Below, in pieces: positions 41,214-50,784 of a DNA stretch of 64,000 nt (position 1 is the stretch's first letter; each line of letters begins with the position of its first letter). The translations under genes were made by a program, and so were the position numbers. Source of the DNA: Lichenibacterium dinghuense (GTDB lineage: Bacteria > Pseudomonadota > Alphaproteobacteria > Rhizobiales > Beijerinckiaceae); assembly GCF_021730615.1 (NCBI RefSeq), contig NZ_JAJLMN010000001.1, positions 372,001-436,000 of the forward strand, read 5' to 3'. A model generated the notes under the pieces. That model was given only the letters and a program-made list of their open reading frames with translations, did no database searches and had not been told where the DNA came from.

Positions 41214-42320
41214 TCACCCCCGCGCGCGCTGTCGGATCATGAAGTTGTCGAACGTGTATTCCGCCACCTGCCACCACAGGTACTGGTCGGCGCGGAACGC
41301 CAGTGCGGCGTCGAGCATCGATTTGAAACGCGGGTTGGTGTCCGAGATCTCCTTGTAGACGTCATTGGCGGCCTTGTAGGCGGCGTCCAGCAGGTCCTGG
41401 GGGAAGGCGCGCAGCTCCGTGCCGCCGATGACGAGTTTCTTCAGCGCGCCGGGGTCGGCGGCGTCGTAGGAGGCGAGCACCTGGACATGCGTCGACAGCG
41501 CGGCCGTGCGCAGCGCCGCCTTGAACTCGTCCTTCAGGGCGTCGTGCTTGGCCTTGTTGAAGGCGACGTGGATCATCGAGCCGCCGCGCCACCAGCCGGG
41601 GTAGTAGTAGTAGGGCGCGACCTTCTGCAGGCGGCCGGCCTCGTCGATGCGGGCGTCGTCGTAGGGGCCCACCCAGGTGACGCCGTCGAGCGTGCCCGCC
41701 CCCAGCGCCGCCACGATCTCGCCTCGCGGCGTCTGCGTCGGCACGGCGCCGAGCTTCTGCAGCACGCGCCCGGCGAGGCCGCCGGCCCGGATCTTCATGC
41801 CGGCGAGGTCGCCCGCGGTCTTGATCTCGCGGCGGAAGAAGCCGCCCATCTGCGCGCCGGTGTTGCCCGCCGGATAGGCGATCGCGCCGTAGTCGGCCAG
41901 CAGCGCGTTGGTGGCCTCGATGCCGCCGCCCTGCAGCGCGTAGGCGGTCTGCTCCCGCGCGTTCATGCCGAACGGGAAGGCCGTCGGCAGCGCGAAGGCG
42001 GGATCCTTGCCGTAAGAGTAATCGAGCGCGGTCTGGCAGGCCTCCACCGTGCCGGCCTGCACCGCGTCGAGCGCGCCGAGTCCCGGCGCGATCTCGCCCG
42101 GCGGGAAGACGTCGATGCGGAAGCGCCCGCCCGTGATCGCGCCGACCTGATGGGCGAAGAGCTCGGCCCCGCCGTAGAGGAGGTCGAGCGACTTCGGGAA
42201 GCTCGACGTCAGCCGCCACGTCACCTCGGCCGCGTCGGCCCGGGCGGCCCCTGCGGCCGCGCCGGCGGCACCCAGCACGGCCGCGGCCACGAAGCGGCGC
42301 CGCCCGATCCCCTCGCGCAT
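41214..42320 (-). CDS. TRAP transporter solute-binding protein (DctP family), orphan
   Basis: A 368-residue periplasmic binding protein with a Tat-like signal (REGIGRRRFVAAAVLGAAGAAAGAARA). The mature part follows the DctP pattern: VTWRLTSSFPKSLDLLYGGAELFA, DVFPPGEIAPGLGALDAVQAG, MKIRAGGLAGRVLQKLGAVPT and WVGPYDDARI. It resembles 2-oxoacid-binding members. No DctQ or DctM membrane genes lie nearby, so either they are elsewhere or it serves another role. Confidence 0.87.
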   Translation of the reverse strand: MREGIGRRRFVAAAVLGAAGAAAGAARADAAEVTWRLTSSFPKSLDLLYGGAELFAHQVGAITGGRFRIDVFPPGEIAPGLGALDAVQAGTVEACQTALDYSYGKDPAFALPTAFPFGMNAREQTAYALQGGGIEATNALLADYGAIAYPAGNTGAQMGGFFRREIKTAGDLAGMKIRAGGLAGRVLQKLGAVPTQTPRGEIVAALGAGTLDGVTWVGPYDDARIDEAGRLQKVAPYYYYPGWWRGGSMIHVAFNKAKHDALKDEFKAALRTAALSTHVQVLASYDAADPGALKKLVIGGTELRAFPQDLLDAAYKAANDVYKEISDTNPRFKSMLDAALAFRADQYLWWQVAEYTFDNFMIRQRARG

Positions 42321-42405
42321 CACGACACTCCCGTTCGCACGGCGCGGAGCGCCGGTGATTTGGCCGATCGACGACCCGCTGATTTTGTCGATGTGCCGAA
42401 TAGAT

Positions 42406-42449
42406 GCGGGGCTCCGCCCCGCACCCCGCGAAAGGCCGTGGGCCTTTCG
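42406..42449. repeat. Two adjacent palindromes (REP-like) between the binding protein and mrp genes
   Basis: GCGGGG (42406-42411) with CCCCGC (42417-42422), and CGAAAGGCC (42429-42437) with GGCCTTTCG (42441-42449), loop GTG. Such twin GC hairpins recur between genes in alphaproteobacteria. On the minus strand they follow the mrp stop by 8 bases and probably end that transcript. Confidence 0.6.
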
Positions 42450-42457
42450 GATCCGGA

Positions 42458-43630
42458 TCATTCGGTGACGATGCGCGGCGCCGGCCGGCTGCGCGAGCCC
42501 TGCAGCGTCGCCATCAGGCGCCGGGCGATCTCCGTGTAGGCCTGGGCGTGCGGCCCCTGCGGGTCGGCGACCACGATGGGACGGCCGCCGTCCGACGTTT
42601 CCCGGATCGGCATCGCCAGCGGCACCTCGCCCAGGAAGGGCACGCCGAGCCGCTCCGCCTCGTGCTGGGCGCCCCCGTGGCCGAAGATGTCCGAGCGCTC
42701 CCCGCACTTCGGGCACACGAAGGTGCTCATGTTCTCGACGATGCCGAGGATGGGCACCTCGGTGCGCCGGAACATGGCGATGCCGCGCCGCGCGTCGATG
42801 AGCGCGAGGTCCTGCGGCGTCGACACGATGACGGAGCCCGCCAGCGGCACCGACTGCGCCATGGTGAGCTGGGCGTCGCCGGTGCCGGGCGGCATGTCGA
42901 CGATCATCACGTCGACGTCGCCCCAGGCGACCTCGCGCAGCATCTGCTGGATGGCCGACATGACCATGGGGCCGCGCCAGATCATCGGCGTCTCCTCCTC
43001 GACGAGGAAGCCGATCGACATGACCTTGAGCCCGAAGGCTTCGAGAGGCCGCATGGTCTTGCCCTCGATCACCTCGGGCTTCTGCTTCAGGCCGAACAGC
43101 CGCGGCATGGACGGGCCGTAGATGTCGGCATCGAGCACGGCCACGCGCTGGCCGAGGTTGCGCAGCGCCAGCGCGAGGTTGGCCGAGGTGGTGGACTTGC
43201 CGACGCCGCCCTTGCCCGACGCCACGGCGATGATGGTCCTGACGCCGGGGATGCCCTGCGCGGCGCGCGCCGCCTGGGCCTTCGGGCCCGGCGCGGGAGC
43301 GGCCGGCGCGTGGGAATGGCCGTGGTGCCCGTGGTCGTGCGCGTGGGCGTGCTGGGCCGGGCCGGCCTTGGCGGTCGAGCCGCCCTTCGACTGCGAGGTC
43401 AGCGTCACGAAGGCGCGGCCGACCCCCGGCAAGCCCGCAACGGTGCGCTCCACCGCGGCGCGCAGCGGCTCCGCCTCGGCGGCGCGCGACGCCTCGACTT
43501 CGAGAGACACGAAGACCCGGTCCTCGCGCACCACCACGCCGCCGAGCACACCCGACTGCGGCAGCGGCGTGCGCCCGTCGGGGCCCATGACCCCGGCCAG
43601 CGCGGCGACGACATCCTCTTGAGACGGCAT
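42458..43630 (-). CDS. Mrp/ApbC-type Fe-S cluster carrier ATPase
   Basis: A 390-residue Mrp-family P-loop NTPase. Residues 1-95 are a MIP18/DUF59 domain (VVAALAGVMGPDGRTPL). From about 130 comes the deviant Walker A ASGKGGVGKST and the family motif MIVDMPPGTGDAQLT, and a CPKCG pair (MSTFVCPKCGERSDIFGHGG) that binds an Fe-S cluster. The His-rich linker (about 115-130, HAHAHDHGHHGHSH) is notable and could bind metals. It probably delivers Fe-S clusters to apoproteins in the cytoplasm. Confidence 0.93.
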   Translation of the reverse strand: MPSQEDVVAALAGVMGPDGRTPLPQSGVLGGVVVREDRVFVSLEVEASRAAEAEPLRAAVERTVAGLPGVGRAFVTLTSQSKGGSTAKAGPAQHAHAHDHGHHGHSHAPAAPAPGPKAQAARAAQGIPGVRTIIAVASGKGGVGKSTTSANLALALRNLGQRVAVLDADIYGPSMPRLFGLKQKPEVIEGKTMRPLEAFGLKVMSIGFLVEEETPMIWRGPMVMSAIQQMLREVAWGDVDVMIVDMPPGTGDAQLTMAQSVPLAGSVIVSTPQDLALIDARRGIAMFRRTEVPILGIVENMSTFVCPKCGERSDIFGHGGAQHEAERLGVPFLGEVPLAMPIRETSDGGRPIVVADPQGPHAQAYTEIARRLMATLQGSRSRPAPRIVTE

Positions 43631-43650
43631 GGTGTTCCATTCACGTGAAG

Positions 43651-43677
43651 GCCCGCCCGGGGGACCCCCGGACGGGC
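43651..43677 (-). terminator. GC hairpin between clpA and mrp
   Basis: Nested arms GCCCG...CGGG and CGGGGG/CCCCCG form a 27-base hairpin 57 bases after the clpA stop (read on the minus strand). There is no T-run, so it is at best a weak or factor-dependent terminator. Confidence 0.45.
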
Positions 43678-43733
43678 GATGATCGGAGCAGTCCTACAGG
43701 AGCGTGCCGCGCCGCGCGAGCGGCGCGCCGCCG

Positions 43734-46229
43734 TCACTGCAGCTTCAGCGGCACCTTGGGCACGGAGCCGCCGCTGCCGCCGTCGGGCGAGGGGGCTTCG
43801 GGCTCGTCGCCCCCCTCGTCCCCGTCCTCGTCAGCGTCCTGTGCGGCGGCGCGCTCGCGCGCCCTCTTGCCGTCGGGGTCGCGCTTCTTGCCGGCCTCGA
43901 CGAACTCGCGCTCGGGACGGGGCAGCACCGGGCCTTCCGGATAGACGAAGCCCAGCGTCTTCGCGCCGGCCTCGTCCGTCACCACCACGACCTTGACGGC
44001 GCCGCCGTTCTTCAGCTTGCCGAACAGCACCTCGTCGGCCAGCGGGGTCTTGATGACCTTCTGGATGACGCGCGCCATCGGGCGGGCGCCCATCGCCTCG
44101 TCGTAGCCGTTCTCGACCAGCCAGGCGCGGCTCTCGTCCGTCAGCTCCACTGTCACGTTGCGGTCGGCGAGCTGGGCTTCGAGCTGCAGGATGAACTTGT
44201 CGACCACCTTGGCGATGACCTTCTCGGGCAGCCGCCCGAAGGGCACCACGGCGTCGAGCCGGTTCCTGAACTCCGGCGTGAACATCTTGTTGATGGCCTC
44301 GACGTCGTCGCCCTCGCGCTTGGCGCGGGTGAAGCCGAAGTTCTCGCGCGCCATGTCGGCCGCGCCGGCATTGGTCGTCATGATCAGGATGACGTTGCGG
44401 AAATCGACCGCCTTGCCGTTGTGGTCGGTCAGCTTGCCGTGGTCCATCACCTGCAGGAGGATGTTGTAGAGGTCCGGGTGGGCCTTCTCGATCTCGTCGA
44501 GCAGCAGCACGCAATGCGGGTGCTGGTCGATCGAGTCGGTCAGCAGCCCGCCCTGGTCGAAGCCGACGTAGCCGGGGGGCGCGCCGATCAGGCGGCTGAT
44601 CGTGTGGCGCTCCATGTATTCCGACATGTCGAAGCGGATCAGCTCGACGCCCAGCGAGGCGGCCAGCTGCTTCGCGGCCTCGGTCTTGCCGACGCCGGTC
44701 GGGCCCGAGAACAGGTAGGAGCCGATCGGCTTCTCGCCGTCCCGCAGGCCGGCGCGGGCCAGCTTGATGGCGGCCGTGAGGGCGCCGATCGCCTTGTCCT
44801 GCCCGTAGACGACGCGCTTCAGGTTCTCCTCGAGGTGGCCCAGCACCTCGGCGTCGTCCTTGGACACGGTCTTGGGCGGGATCCGGGCCATGGAGGCGAT
44901 GGTGGCCTCGATCTCCTGGATGCCGATCGTGCGCTTGCGGCTCTTCTCGGGCAGCAGCATCTGGCTCGCACCCGTCTCGTCGATCACGTCGATCGCCTTG
45001 TCGGGCAGCTTGCGGTCGTTGATGTAGCGGGCCGACAGCTCCACCGCGGCCTGCACGGCCTCGGTGGTGAACTTCACCTTGTGGAACTCCTCGTAGTAGG
45101 GCTTGAGGCCCTTCATGATCTCAACGGCGTCCGGGATCGAGGGCTCGTTGACGTCGATCTTCTGGAAGCGGCGGACGAGCGCGCGGTCCTTCTCAAAATA
45201 CTGGCGGTATTCCTTGTAGGTCGTCGAGCCGATGCAGCGCAGCGAGCCCTGGGCCAGCGCGGGCTTGAGGAGGTTCGAGGCGTCCATGGCGCCGCCCGAG
45301 GTGGCGCCGGCGCCGATCACCGTGTGGATCTCGTCGATGAAGAGGATGGCGTTCTTGTGCCCCTCGATCTCCTTCATCACCTGCTTCAGCCGCTCCTCGA
45401 AGTCGCCGCGGTAGCGGGTGCCGGCGAGCAGCGTGCCCATGTCGAGCGAGAAGACGGTGGCCTCGGCCAGCACCTCGGGCACCTCGCCCTTGATGATCTT
45501 GCGCGCGAGGCCCTCCGCGATGGCGGTCTTGCCGACGCCCGGCTCGCCGACGAGCAGCGGGTTGTTCTTCTGCCGGCGGCACAGGACCTGGATGGTGCGG
45601 TCGACCTCGGCGGTGCGGCCGATGAGCGGGTCGATGCGGCCGTCCTTGGCCTTCTTGTTGAGGTTGACGCAATAGGCCTCGAGGGCGCCGTCCTTCTTCT
45701 TGGAGTCGGAGCCGTCCTTGCCCTCCTTGCCGCCGCCGTGCTCCTCGTCCTCGGCGCCGCGCGGGGTCTTCGAGGAGTCGGACATGCCGGGGCGCTTGGC
45801 GATGCCGTGGCTGATGTAGTTCACGGCGTCGTAGCGCGTCATGTCCTGCTCCTGCAGGAAGTAGGCGGCGTGCGACTCGCGCTCAGCGAAGATGGCGACG
45901 AGCACGTTGGCGCCCGTGACCTCCTCGCGGCCCGACGACTGGACGTGGATGTGGGCGCGCTGGATGACGCGCTGGAAGCCGGCGGTGGGCTTGGCGTCGT
46001 CGCGCCCGTCGGACACGAGGTTCTCGAGCTCGTGCTCGATGTAGTCGACGACCTGCTTCTTCAGCACGTCGACGTCGACCGAGCAGGCCTTGAGCACGGC
46101 CGCGGCGTCGGTGTCGTCGGTGAGCGAGAGCAGCAGGTGCTCGAGCGTGGCGTATTCATGGTGCCGGTCGTTGGCCAGGGCCAGGGCGCGGTGCAGGGAC
46201 TGTTCGAGTGAGCGGGAAAACGCTGGCAT
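43734..46229 (-). CDS. clpA: ATP-dependent Clp protease ATP-binding subunit ClpA
   Basis: An 831-residue double-AAA+ unfoldase that feeds substrates into ClpP. It has an N-domain ([32 protein letters not shown]), P-loop 1 GEPGVGKT, P-loop 2 GPTGVGKT and Walker B elements. The tail after about 780 is charged and low complexity. It is preceded 15 bases upstream by clpS, with which it is likely co-transcribed. ClpP is not in the window. Confidence 0.97.
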   Translation of the reverse strand: MPAFSRSLEQSLHRALALANDRHHEYATLEHLLLSLTDDTDAAAVLKACSVDVDVLKKQVVDYIEHELENLVSDGRDDAKPTAGFQRVIQRAHIHVQSSGREEVTGANVLVAIFAERESHAAYFLQEQDMTRYDAVNYISHGIAKRPGMSDSSKTPRGAEDEEHGGGKEGKDGSDSKKKDGALEAYCVNLNKKAKDGRIDPLIGRTAEVDRTIQVLCRRQKNNPLLVGEPGVGKTAIAEGLARKIIKGEVPEVLAEATVFSLDMGTLLAGTRYRGDFEERLKQVMKEIEGHKNAILFIDEIHTVIGAGATSGGAMDASNLLKPALAQGSLRCIGSTTYKEYRQYFEKDRALVRRFQKIDVNEPSIPDAVEIMKGLKPYYEEFHKVKFTTEAVQAAVELSARYINDRKLPDKAIDVIDETGASQMLLPEKSRKRTIGIQEIEATIASMARIPPKTVSKDDAEVLGHLEENLKRVVYGQDKAIGALTAAIKLARAGLRDGEKPIGSYLFSGPTGVGKTEAAKQLAASLGVELIRFDMSEYMERHTISRLIGAPPGYVGFDQGGLLTDSIDQHPHCVLLLDEIEKAHPDLYNILLQVMDHGKLTDHNGKAVDFRNVILIMTTNAGAADMARENFGFTRAKREGDDVEAINKMFTPEFRNRLDAVVPFGRLPEKVIAKVVDKFILQLEAQLADRNVTVELTDESRAWLVENGYDEAMGARPMARVIQKVIKTPLADEVLFGKLKNGGAVKVVVVTDEAGAKTLGFVYPEGPVLPRPEREFVEAGKKRDPDGKRARERAAAQDADEDGDEGGDEPEAPSPDGGSGGSVPKVPLKLQ

Positions 46230-46244
46230 GATGGCGACCGCCTT

Positions 46245-46640
46245 TCACTTCTTTTCCATGATGCATTGCAAGGGGTGCTGGTGCTTGCGGGCGAAATCCA
46301 TCACCTGGGTGACCTTGGTCTCGGCCACCTCGTAGGTGAACACGCCGCATTCGCCGACGCCGTGGTGGTGCACGTGCAGCATGATGCGGTTGGCGTCGTC
46401 CGACCCCTTGTTGAAGTAGATGCGGAGCACCTCGATGACGAACTCCATGGGGGTGTAGTCGTCGTTGAGGAGCAGCACGCGGTACATGCTGGGCCGCTTG
46501 GTCTGCGTCTTCGGCCGCGTGATGACCGCCGTGCCCGACCCGTCGCCGCCACGCCGCGGCTCCTTGGGACCGGCCGGCCCGGCGGCGCTCGGTGGAGCGA
46601 CCGTTCGGGCGCGGAAGACGTCGATCGAACGGGCAGGCAC
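46245..46640 (-). CDS. clpS: ClpS adaptor protein
   Basis: ClpS delivers N-degron proteins to ClpA. The conserved core begins at [20 protein letters not shown] and continues with [19 protein letters not shown] to the end. The start is unclear because no ATG is near the core. GTG 46638-46640 gives 131 residues with an unusual Pro/Gly/Arg-rich N-terminal part of about 55 residues; the usual family length is 100-115. The nearby aat gene makes substrates for ClpS. Confidence 0.85.
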   Translation of the reverse strand: MPARSIDVFRARTVAPPSAAGPAGPKEPRRGGDGSGTAVITRPKTQTKRPSMYRVLLLNDDYTPMEFVIEVLRIYFNKGSDDANRIMLHVHHHGVGECGVFTYEVAETKVTQVMDFARKHQHPLQCIMEKK

Positions 46641-47025
46641 GTTCCGGTGTTCCTCGTGGGCGAGGGGCGCCGCCGAGGGGCGACGCGCCTTCGTTTCACA
46701 ATGTACGGCCCGGATTCCGGCTTCGCCAGGGGTCGCGGAGAGACGCTTCGTCATCCTTGACAAACCCGTGACGGGAGCCGGAACCCGCTCCGGCGCACAA
46801 TCTTCGAGACGATCGTGGCCCGATGAGGGCTCGGCCGCGACGGCTTGTTCCTGCGCCGCCGCCGCGGCGTCGGCCCGCGGGATCGGCGCCGGCGATGCAG
46901 GGCGCGTGCCGGAGCGACCACGATCCCGCCACGGGATCCGGGGTCGCCGCACGCGCGATCGCCCCGCCCCGGCCTCGCGGGCGGTGCAGCGGTGGCGGCG
47001 GGTGCGGAACGCGAGGAGGATCGCC
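46641..47025. other. Intergenic region between clpS and ydcZ
   Basis: These 385 bases show no convincing gene on either strand. They must hold the promoters of clpS-clpA (minus) and of the YdcZ gene (plus), but I recognise no clear boxes. The clpS frame stays open through it, which is common in this GC range. Confidence 0.35.
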
Positions 47026-47469
47026 ATGCCGCTCGTCATCGGGCTGCTCACCGTCGTGGCGGGCGTGCTCACCACGGTGCAGTCGGGCGCCAACGCGGCC
47101 CTCAACAAGGCACTCGGCCAGCCGGTCCTCGTGGCCTTCGCCGTGGTCGCCGCCAACCTCGCGGTCTACCTGGCCAGCATCCCGGTGCTCGGCATCGGCT
47201 GGCCGGCGCCGGAGCGCTTCGCGCAGGCGCCCTGGTGGGCCTGGATCGGCGGCGTCTTCGGCGGACTCTACGTGCTGGCGGCCGTGCTCTTCGCCGAGCG
47301 CCTCGGCGCCGCGCTCTTCACCGGGCTGGTCGTCACGGCCGGCATCGTGACGTCGATCGCGCTCGACCACTTCGGCCTGGTGGGCTTCGAGCGCCACGCG
47401 GCCGGGGTCGGGCGGATCGCGGGCGGCGCGCTGATGATCGGCGGGCTGATCCTGGTGTCGCTGACGTGA
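47026..47469 (+). CDS. DMT-type transporter of the DUF606/YdcZ family
   Basis: A 147-residue membrane protein with about five helices, starting [33 protein letters not shown], the DUF606 hallmark. The second copy half ([34 protein letters not shown]) is also typical. Substrate unknown. GAGGAGGA precedes ATG 47026. A bidirectional terminator follows. Confidence 0.87.
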   Translation: MPLVIGLLTVVAGVLTTVQSGANAALNKALGQPVLVAFAVVAANLAVYLASIPVLGIGWPAPERFAQAPWWAWIGGVFGGLYVLAAVLFAERLGAALFTGLVVTAGIVTSIALDHFGLVGFERHAAGVGRIAGGALMIGGLILVSLT

Positions 47470-47502
47470 GCGATCGGTCAGCGCGGCGACCGCGGACGCG
47501 AA

Positions 47503-47527
47503 AAAGGCCCGGCGGGGCCGGGCCTTT
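47503..47527. terminator. Bidirectional intrinsic terminator
   Basis: Perfect 11-bp stem AAAGGCCCGGC (47503-47513) / GCCGGGCCTTT (47517-47527) with loop GGG. A-tract on the left gives a T-run for the minus strand as well. It separates the convergent YdcZ and phasin genes. Confidence 0.85.
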
Positions 47528-47557
47528 CAGGATCGTTACACGGGACGAGGCAGCGCC

Positions 47558-47905
47558 TCAGCGGCCGCCGGACTTGCCGAGGTCGAACGGCATCACGGCC
47601 TCGAACGGCTTCGCGGCGTCCTTGCCGACCGACATCATGAGGGCGCTCATCTTGCCCACCTGCGCCGTGAGGCCCTCGAAGGCCGCCTTGGCGTATTCGG
47701 CCTGCACCTGCACGGCGCCGTCGAGGCTCTTCGCGCCCATCAGGCGCGTCGTGGCGGCCGACCCGTCCTCGACGCTGCGCTTGGCGTAGGCGGAGGCCTC
47801 GGTGGCCATCTGCTGCATGCCGCGCGACACCGCGGCGACGGACGCGGTGGCGGCCTCGATCTGGCTCTTGCCGAACTGCTGGAAGTCTTCGACGCTCTTG
47901 AACAT
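47558..47905 (-). CDS. Phasin family protein
   Basis: A 115-residue phasin: FKSVEDFQQFGKSQIEAATASVAAVSRGMQQMATEASAYAKRSVEDG is the typical helical start, and it has LMGAKSLDGAVQVQAEYAKAAFEGLTAQ. Phasins coat polyhydroxyalkanoate granules. ATG 47905 gives the normal start. A promoter with PhaR-like sequences lies just upstream. Confidence 0.92.
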   Translation of the reverse strand: MFKSVEDFQQFGKSQIEAATASVAAVSRGMQQMATEASAYAKRSVEDGSAATTRLMGAKSLDGAVQVQAEYAKAAFEGLTAQVGKMSALMMSVGKDAAKPFEAVMPFDLGKSGGR

Positions 47906-47952
47906 GGGGCTGGTCCTGCGGGGCCGCGCCGGATCGGCGGGGACGTGAGCCG

Positions 47953-48001
47953 CATTTAGGTGCATCGCACAAATGCGTCAACAGTTTTGTGCACTGCAAC
48001 A
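47953..48001 (-). promoter_or_regulatory. Phasin promoter with candidate PhaR operators
   Basis: On the minus strand TTGACG (47976-47981), 17 bases, TAAATG (47953-47958). The spacer contains TGCATCGCA (47961-47969), and TTGTGCACTGCAACA lies at 47987-48001, just upstream. TGC-rich dyads of this kind are bound by PhaR/AniA, the repressor of phasin genes. Binding is inferred from the pattern. Confidence 0.5.
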
Positions 48002-48190
48002 TAAGACGTCGATCCGAGCCGTCCCGGCGAGGCTCCGTTAACCGCCATGTAACCGCGAACCCCTAGCCTCCCCGACTGTGCCCTTTCGATCACGGGTCGG
48101 CCGCCGGCGGCGGCACGGCCCGATCGGTCCAACGCGAAAACCGGGACGGGCGAGCGGCGTCGAGGCGCCGCGCGCCGGCCCGGAGCGGGG

Positions 48191-49942
48191 ATGAGTTCCA
48201 TGGTGTTGCGTGGCGTCGAGAAGCGGATCGTGGGGCGCGTCGCCCCGGCCGCCGTGGCCCTGGCGGTGCTGGCCGCCGGCGGCGCGGCCGAAGCCCGCGG
48301 GCGCCACAGCTTCCACCGCTACGCCCACACGCCCCATGTCGCGCATGCGGCCCGCACGGCGCTGGGCGGGGGGGCGCCGAACTTCTCCGCCATCGTGATC
48401 GACGCCAATTCCGGCCGCGAACTCTACGGCGTCAACGAGGACGCGCCGCGCCATCCCGCCTCGATCACCAAGGTGATGACGCTCTACCTGCTGTTCGAAC
48501 AGCTCGAGAAGGGCCGGATCAGCCTCGACACGCCCCTGCAGGTGTCGGCCCACGCGGCCGGCCAGTCCCCCACCAAGCTCGGGGTGCCGGCCGGCTCCAC
48601 CGTGCCGGTCGAGATCGCCATCAAGGCCATCGTGACGCGCTCGGCCAACGACATGGCCGTGACGGTGGCCGAGAACCTCGCCGGCGACGAGCTGACCTTC
48701 GCCCGGCTGATGACCGACAAGGCCCACGCGCTGGGCATGAGGCACACCTTCTACCACAACGCGTCGGGCCTGCCCGACATGCGGCAGATCACGACGGCGC
48801 GCGACCTCACGATCCTCGGCCGCGCGATCCACGACCGTTTCCCGCGCTACTACCGCTATTTCTCGACCCCCTCCTTCGTGTACCGCGGCGAGACGATCGG
48901 CACACACAACCACCTCATGGCCCGCATGCAGGGCATGGACGGCATCAAGACCGGCTACACCAACGCGTCGGGCTTCAACCTCCTGTCCTCCGTGCAGCGC
49001 GGCGGCCGGCACGTCGTGGCCGTGGTGATGGGGGGCAAGTCGGCGGCGAGCCGCGACAACGTCATGGAGGGGCTGCTCGAATCCCACTTCGAGGAGGCGC
49101 AGGCCGGCCCGGCCACCCGCGTCGCCGACGCCGGCAGCCCGGTCGAGGAGGCGGCCGACACGCCGCGCCGCGCCGTTCCCGCGCCGGAGCCGGTCGAACG
49201 CGCCGCGCCCGAGCCGCCCCGCCGGCCGATCGCCCAGGTGGCGGACGGCGACGACGACGCGGCCGAGAACGCGTCGGAGGACGACGCGGCGCCTGTGCCG
49301 CCCCGCCCCGTGCCGCGCGGCCCGAGCCTGATCGCCCCCGAGATGGCGGTGCCGACGCCGGAGCGCGCCCCCGACAGGATGCGCCTGGCCCGCAACCTCG
49401 CGGACCGCGCCCGGCCGGCCTTCATCGCCGGCGCCCCGAAGGGGGCCGACGCGAACCACCCCGCGGCCGACGGCTCGACCAACCGCCGCACCGTGGTGGC
49501 CTCGTCGACCGGCGCCGCCATCGCCACCGCGACGCCGTCGAGCCTGCGGTGGGTGACGGGCCCGCAGCCGGTGCGCCTCGGCCCCGCGGCGCCGGACGCC
49601 AAGGTGGCCGCGGCCGGCAGGGCGGGGGCGATCTCGTTCAACGCCTCGCCGGACGACCGCACCGACACGACGCCGGCCGCCCGCCCGGCGGCCAACAAGG
49701 GCGAGGTGATGATCCAGGTCGGCGCCACCGCGGACGCCGGCTCGGCCGAGGACCTCCTCAGCCGGGCGCGCAACGAGGGACGGTCGGCCCTGGCCTCGGC
49801 CAAGCCCTTCACCGAGAAGGTCCAGAAGGGGGATTCGACGCTCTACCGCGCGCGCTTCGCGGGGCTGGAGCCGGCCGAGGCGGAGGCGGCCTGCCGGACG
49901 CTGAAGCGCTCGGGCTTCGCCTGCTTCGCCACGCGCGACTGA
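48191..49942 (+). CDS. D-alanyl-D-alanine carboxypeptidase with SPOR-like C-terminus
   Basis: A 583-residue penicillin-binding protein of the S11 family. Motifs: SITK (Ser91, Lys94), SAN (151-153) and KTG (253-255). It has a signal peptide (about 1-36). After residue 300 comes a low-complexity linker, and the last 70 residues form an SPOR-like repeat ([52 protein letters not shown]), which binds denuded peptidoglycan at division sites. ATG 48191 and 48200 are both possible. Confidence 0.92.
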   Translation: MSSMVLRGVEKRIVGRVAPAAVALAVLAAGGAAEARGRHSFHRYAHTPHVAHAARTALGGGAPNFSAIVIDANSGRELYGVNEDAPRHPASITKVMTLYLLFEQLEKGRISLDTPLQVSAHAAGQSPTKLGVPAGSTVPVEIAIKAIVTRSANDMAVTVAENLAGDELTFARLMTDKAHALGMRHTFYHNASGLPDMRQITTARDLTILGRAIHDRFPRYYRYFSTPSFVYRGETIGTHNHLMARMQGMDGIKTGYTNASGFNLLSSVQRGGRHVVAVVMGGKSAASRDNVMEGLLESHFEEAQAGPATRVADAGSPVEEAADTPRRAVPAPEPVERAAPEPPRRPIAQVADGDDDAAENASEDDAAPVPPRPVPRGPSLIAPEMAVPTPERAPDRMRLARNLADRARPAFIAGAPKGADANHPAADGSTNRRTVVASSTGAAIATATPSSLRWVTGPQPVRLGPAAPDAKVAAAGRAGAISFNASPDDRTDTTPAARPAANKGEVMIQVGATADAGSAEDLLSRARNEGRSALASAKPFTEKVQKGDSTLYRARFAGLEPAEAEAACRTLKRSGFACFATRD

Positions 49943-50006
49943 CGGGCCGCCCGGCCCGCCGGCCCCGCGCCGGCGCCATCCCCCCGAACCTCCCTTCAGC
50001 GGAACA

Positions 50007-50774
50007 TCACTGATGTCGTCGCATCAGGACGTCTTTGGCTTCGTTCACCCGGGCCGCCAGATCGGTGGAGCCGCCGTGGTCGGGATGGGCCTTCTTCATC
50101 ACGCTCCGGTGCGCGCGCGCGACCTCCTCCCGGCTCGCGCCCTTCGCGAGGCCGAGAAGCTGGTAGGCCTCGTCCTCCGACATCGCGCCCGAGCGCATGC
50201 CGCGGCGCGCGCCCGGGCCCGCGCCCGCGTTCGCGCCACCGCGCCCCGCGTCGGCCTTGTCCTGCGATGCTCCACGCCAACCGGGGAAGCGGCGGTCGAA
50301 ATAAGCCTCTAGGAGGCGCGCGCCCTCGACGTCAGCCGACAGGCAGAAGTCGTGCAGCGAGGCCAGGCTGTCGCGGTCGAGCTGCGCCAGCGGCGCGCCC
50401 TCGAACGGCCCGGCGAGCACGATGCCGCTCATCACGCCGCTGACATGGTCGAGCTCCATCTCGATGGTGGCGGAGCGCACGCGGGACACCCGCCCCCGCT
50501 TGGTCCGGCCGGGGCGCGGGGCGCCGCGGACCGCGCGGGCGGCGCCCCACACGGACGCCCGGCGGCCCGTCATCAGCCAGAAGCCGAGGCCGCCGAAGCC
50601 GAGCGCGAGGCCGACCTGCCCGCGCACGAGCATCAGCAGCGCGAAGACGACCAGCACCGCGCCACCGCCCTGCTTCATGCGGCGCGCCACGGCGGCCGGG
50701 CTGGCGCGCAGGAACTCGCGCACCAGCAGAGATCCCATCCAGAACAGCACAACGCCCGCGACGAGAGGGATCAT
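50007..50774 (-). CDS. Membrane-anchored DnaJ-domain protein
   Basis: A 255-residue protein. Two hydrophobic segments lie in the N-terminal 70 residues, then a conserved helical region (MELDHVSGVMSGIVLAG, LDRDSLASLHDFCLSADVEGARLLEAYFDRRFPGWR). The C-terminal J domain has EAYQLLGLAKGASREEVARAHR and the HPD motif (KAHPDHGG). It probably recruits DnaK to the membrane. ATG 50774 is used; a GTG at 50780 is in frame. It lies 10 bases downstream of the VWA gene and is likely in one operon. Confidence 0.87.
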   Translation of the reverse strand: MIPLVAGVVLFWMGSLLVREFLRASPAAVARRMKQGGGAVLVVFALLMLVRGQVGLALGFGGLGFWLMTGRRASVWGAARAVRGAPRPGRTKRGRVSRVRSATIEMELDHVSGVMSGIVLAGPFEGAPLAQLDRDSLASLHDFCLSADVEGARLLEAYFDRRFPGWRGASQDKADAGRGGANAGAGPGARRGMRSGAMSEDEAYQLLGLAKGASREEVARAHRSVMKKAHPDHGGSTDLAARVNEAKDVLMRRHQ

Positions 50775-50784
50775 CGGCACGCCT

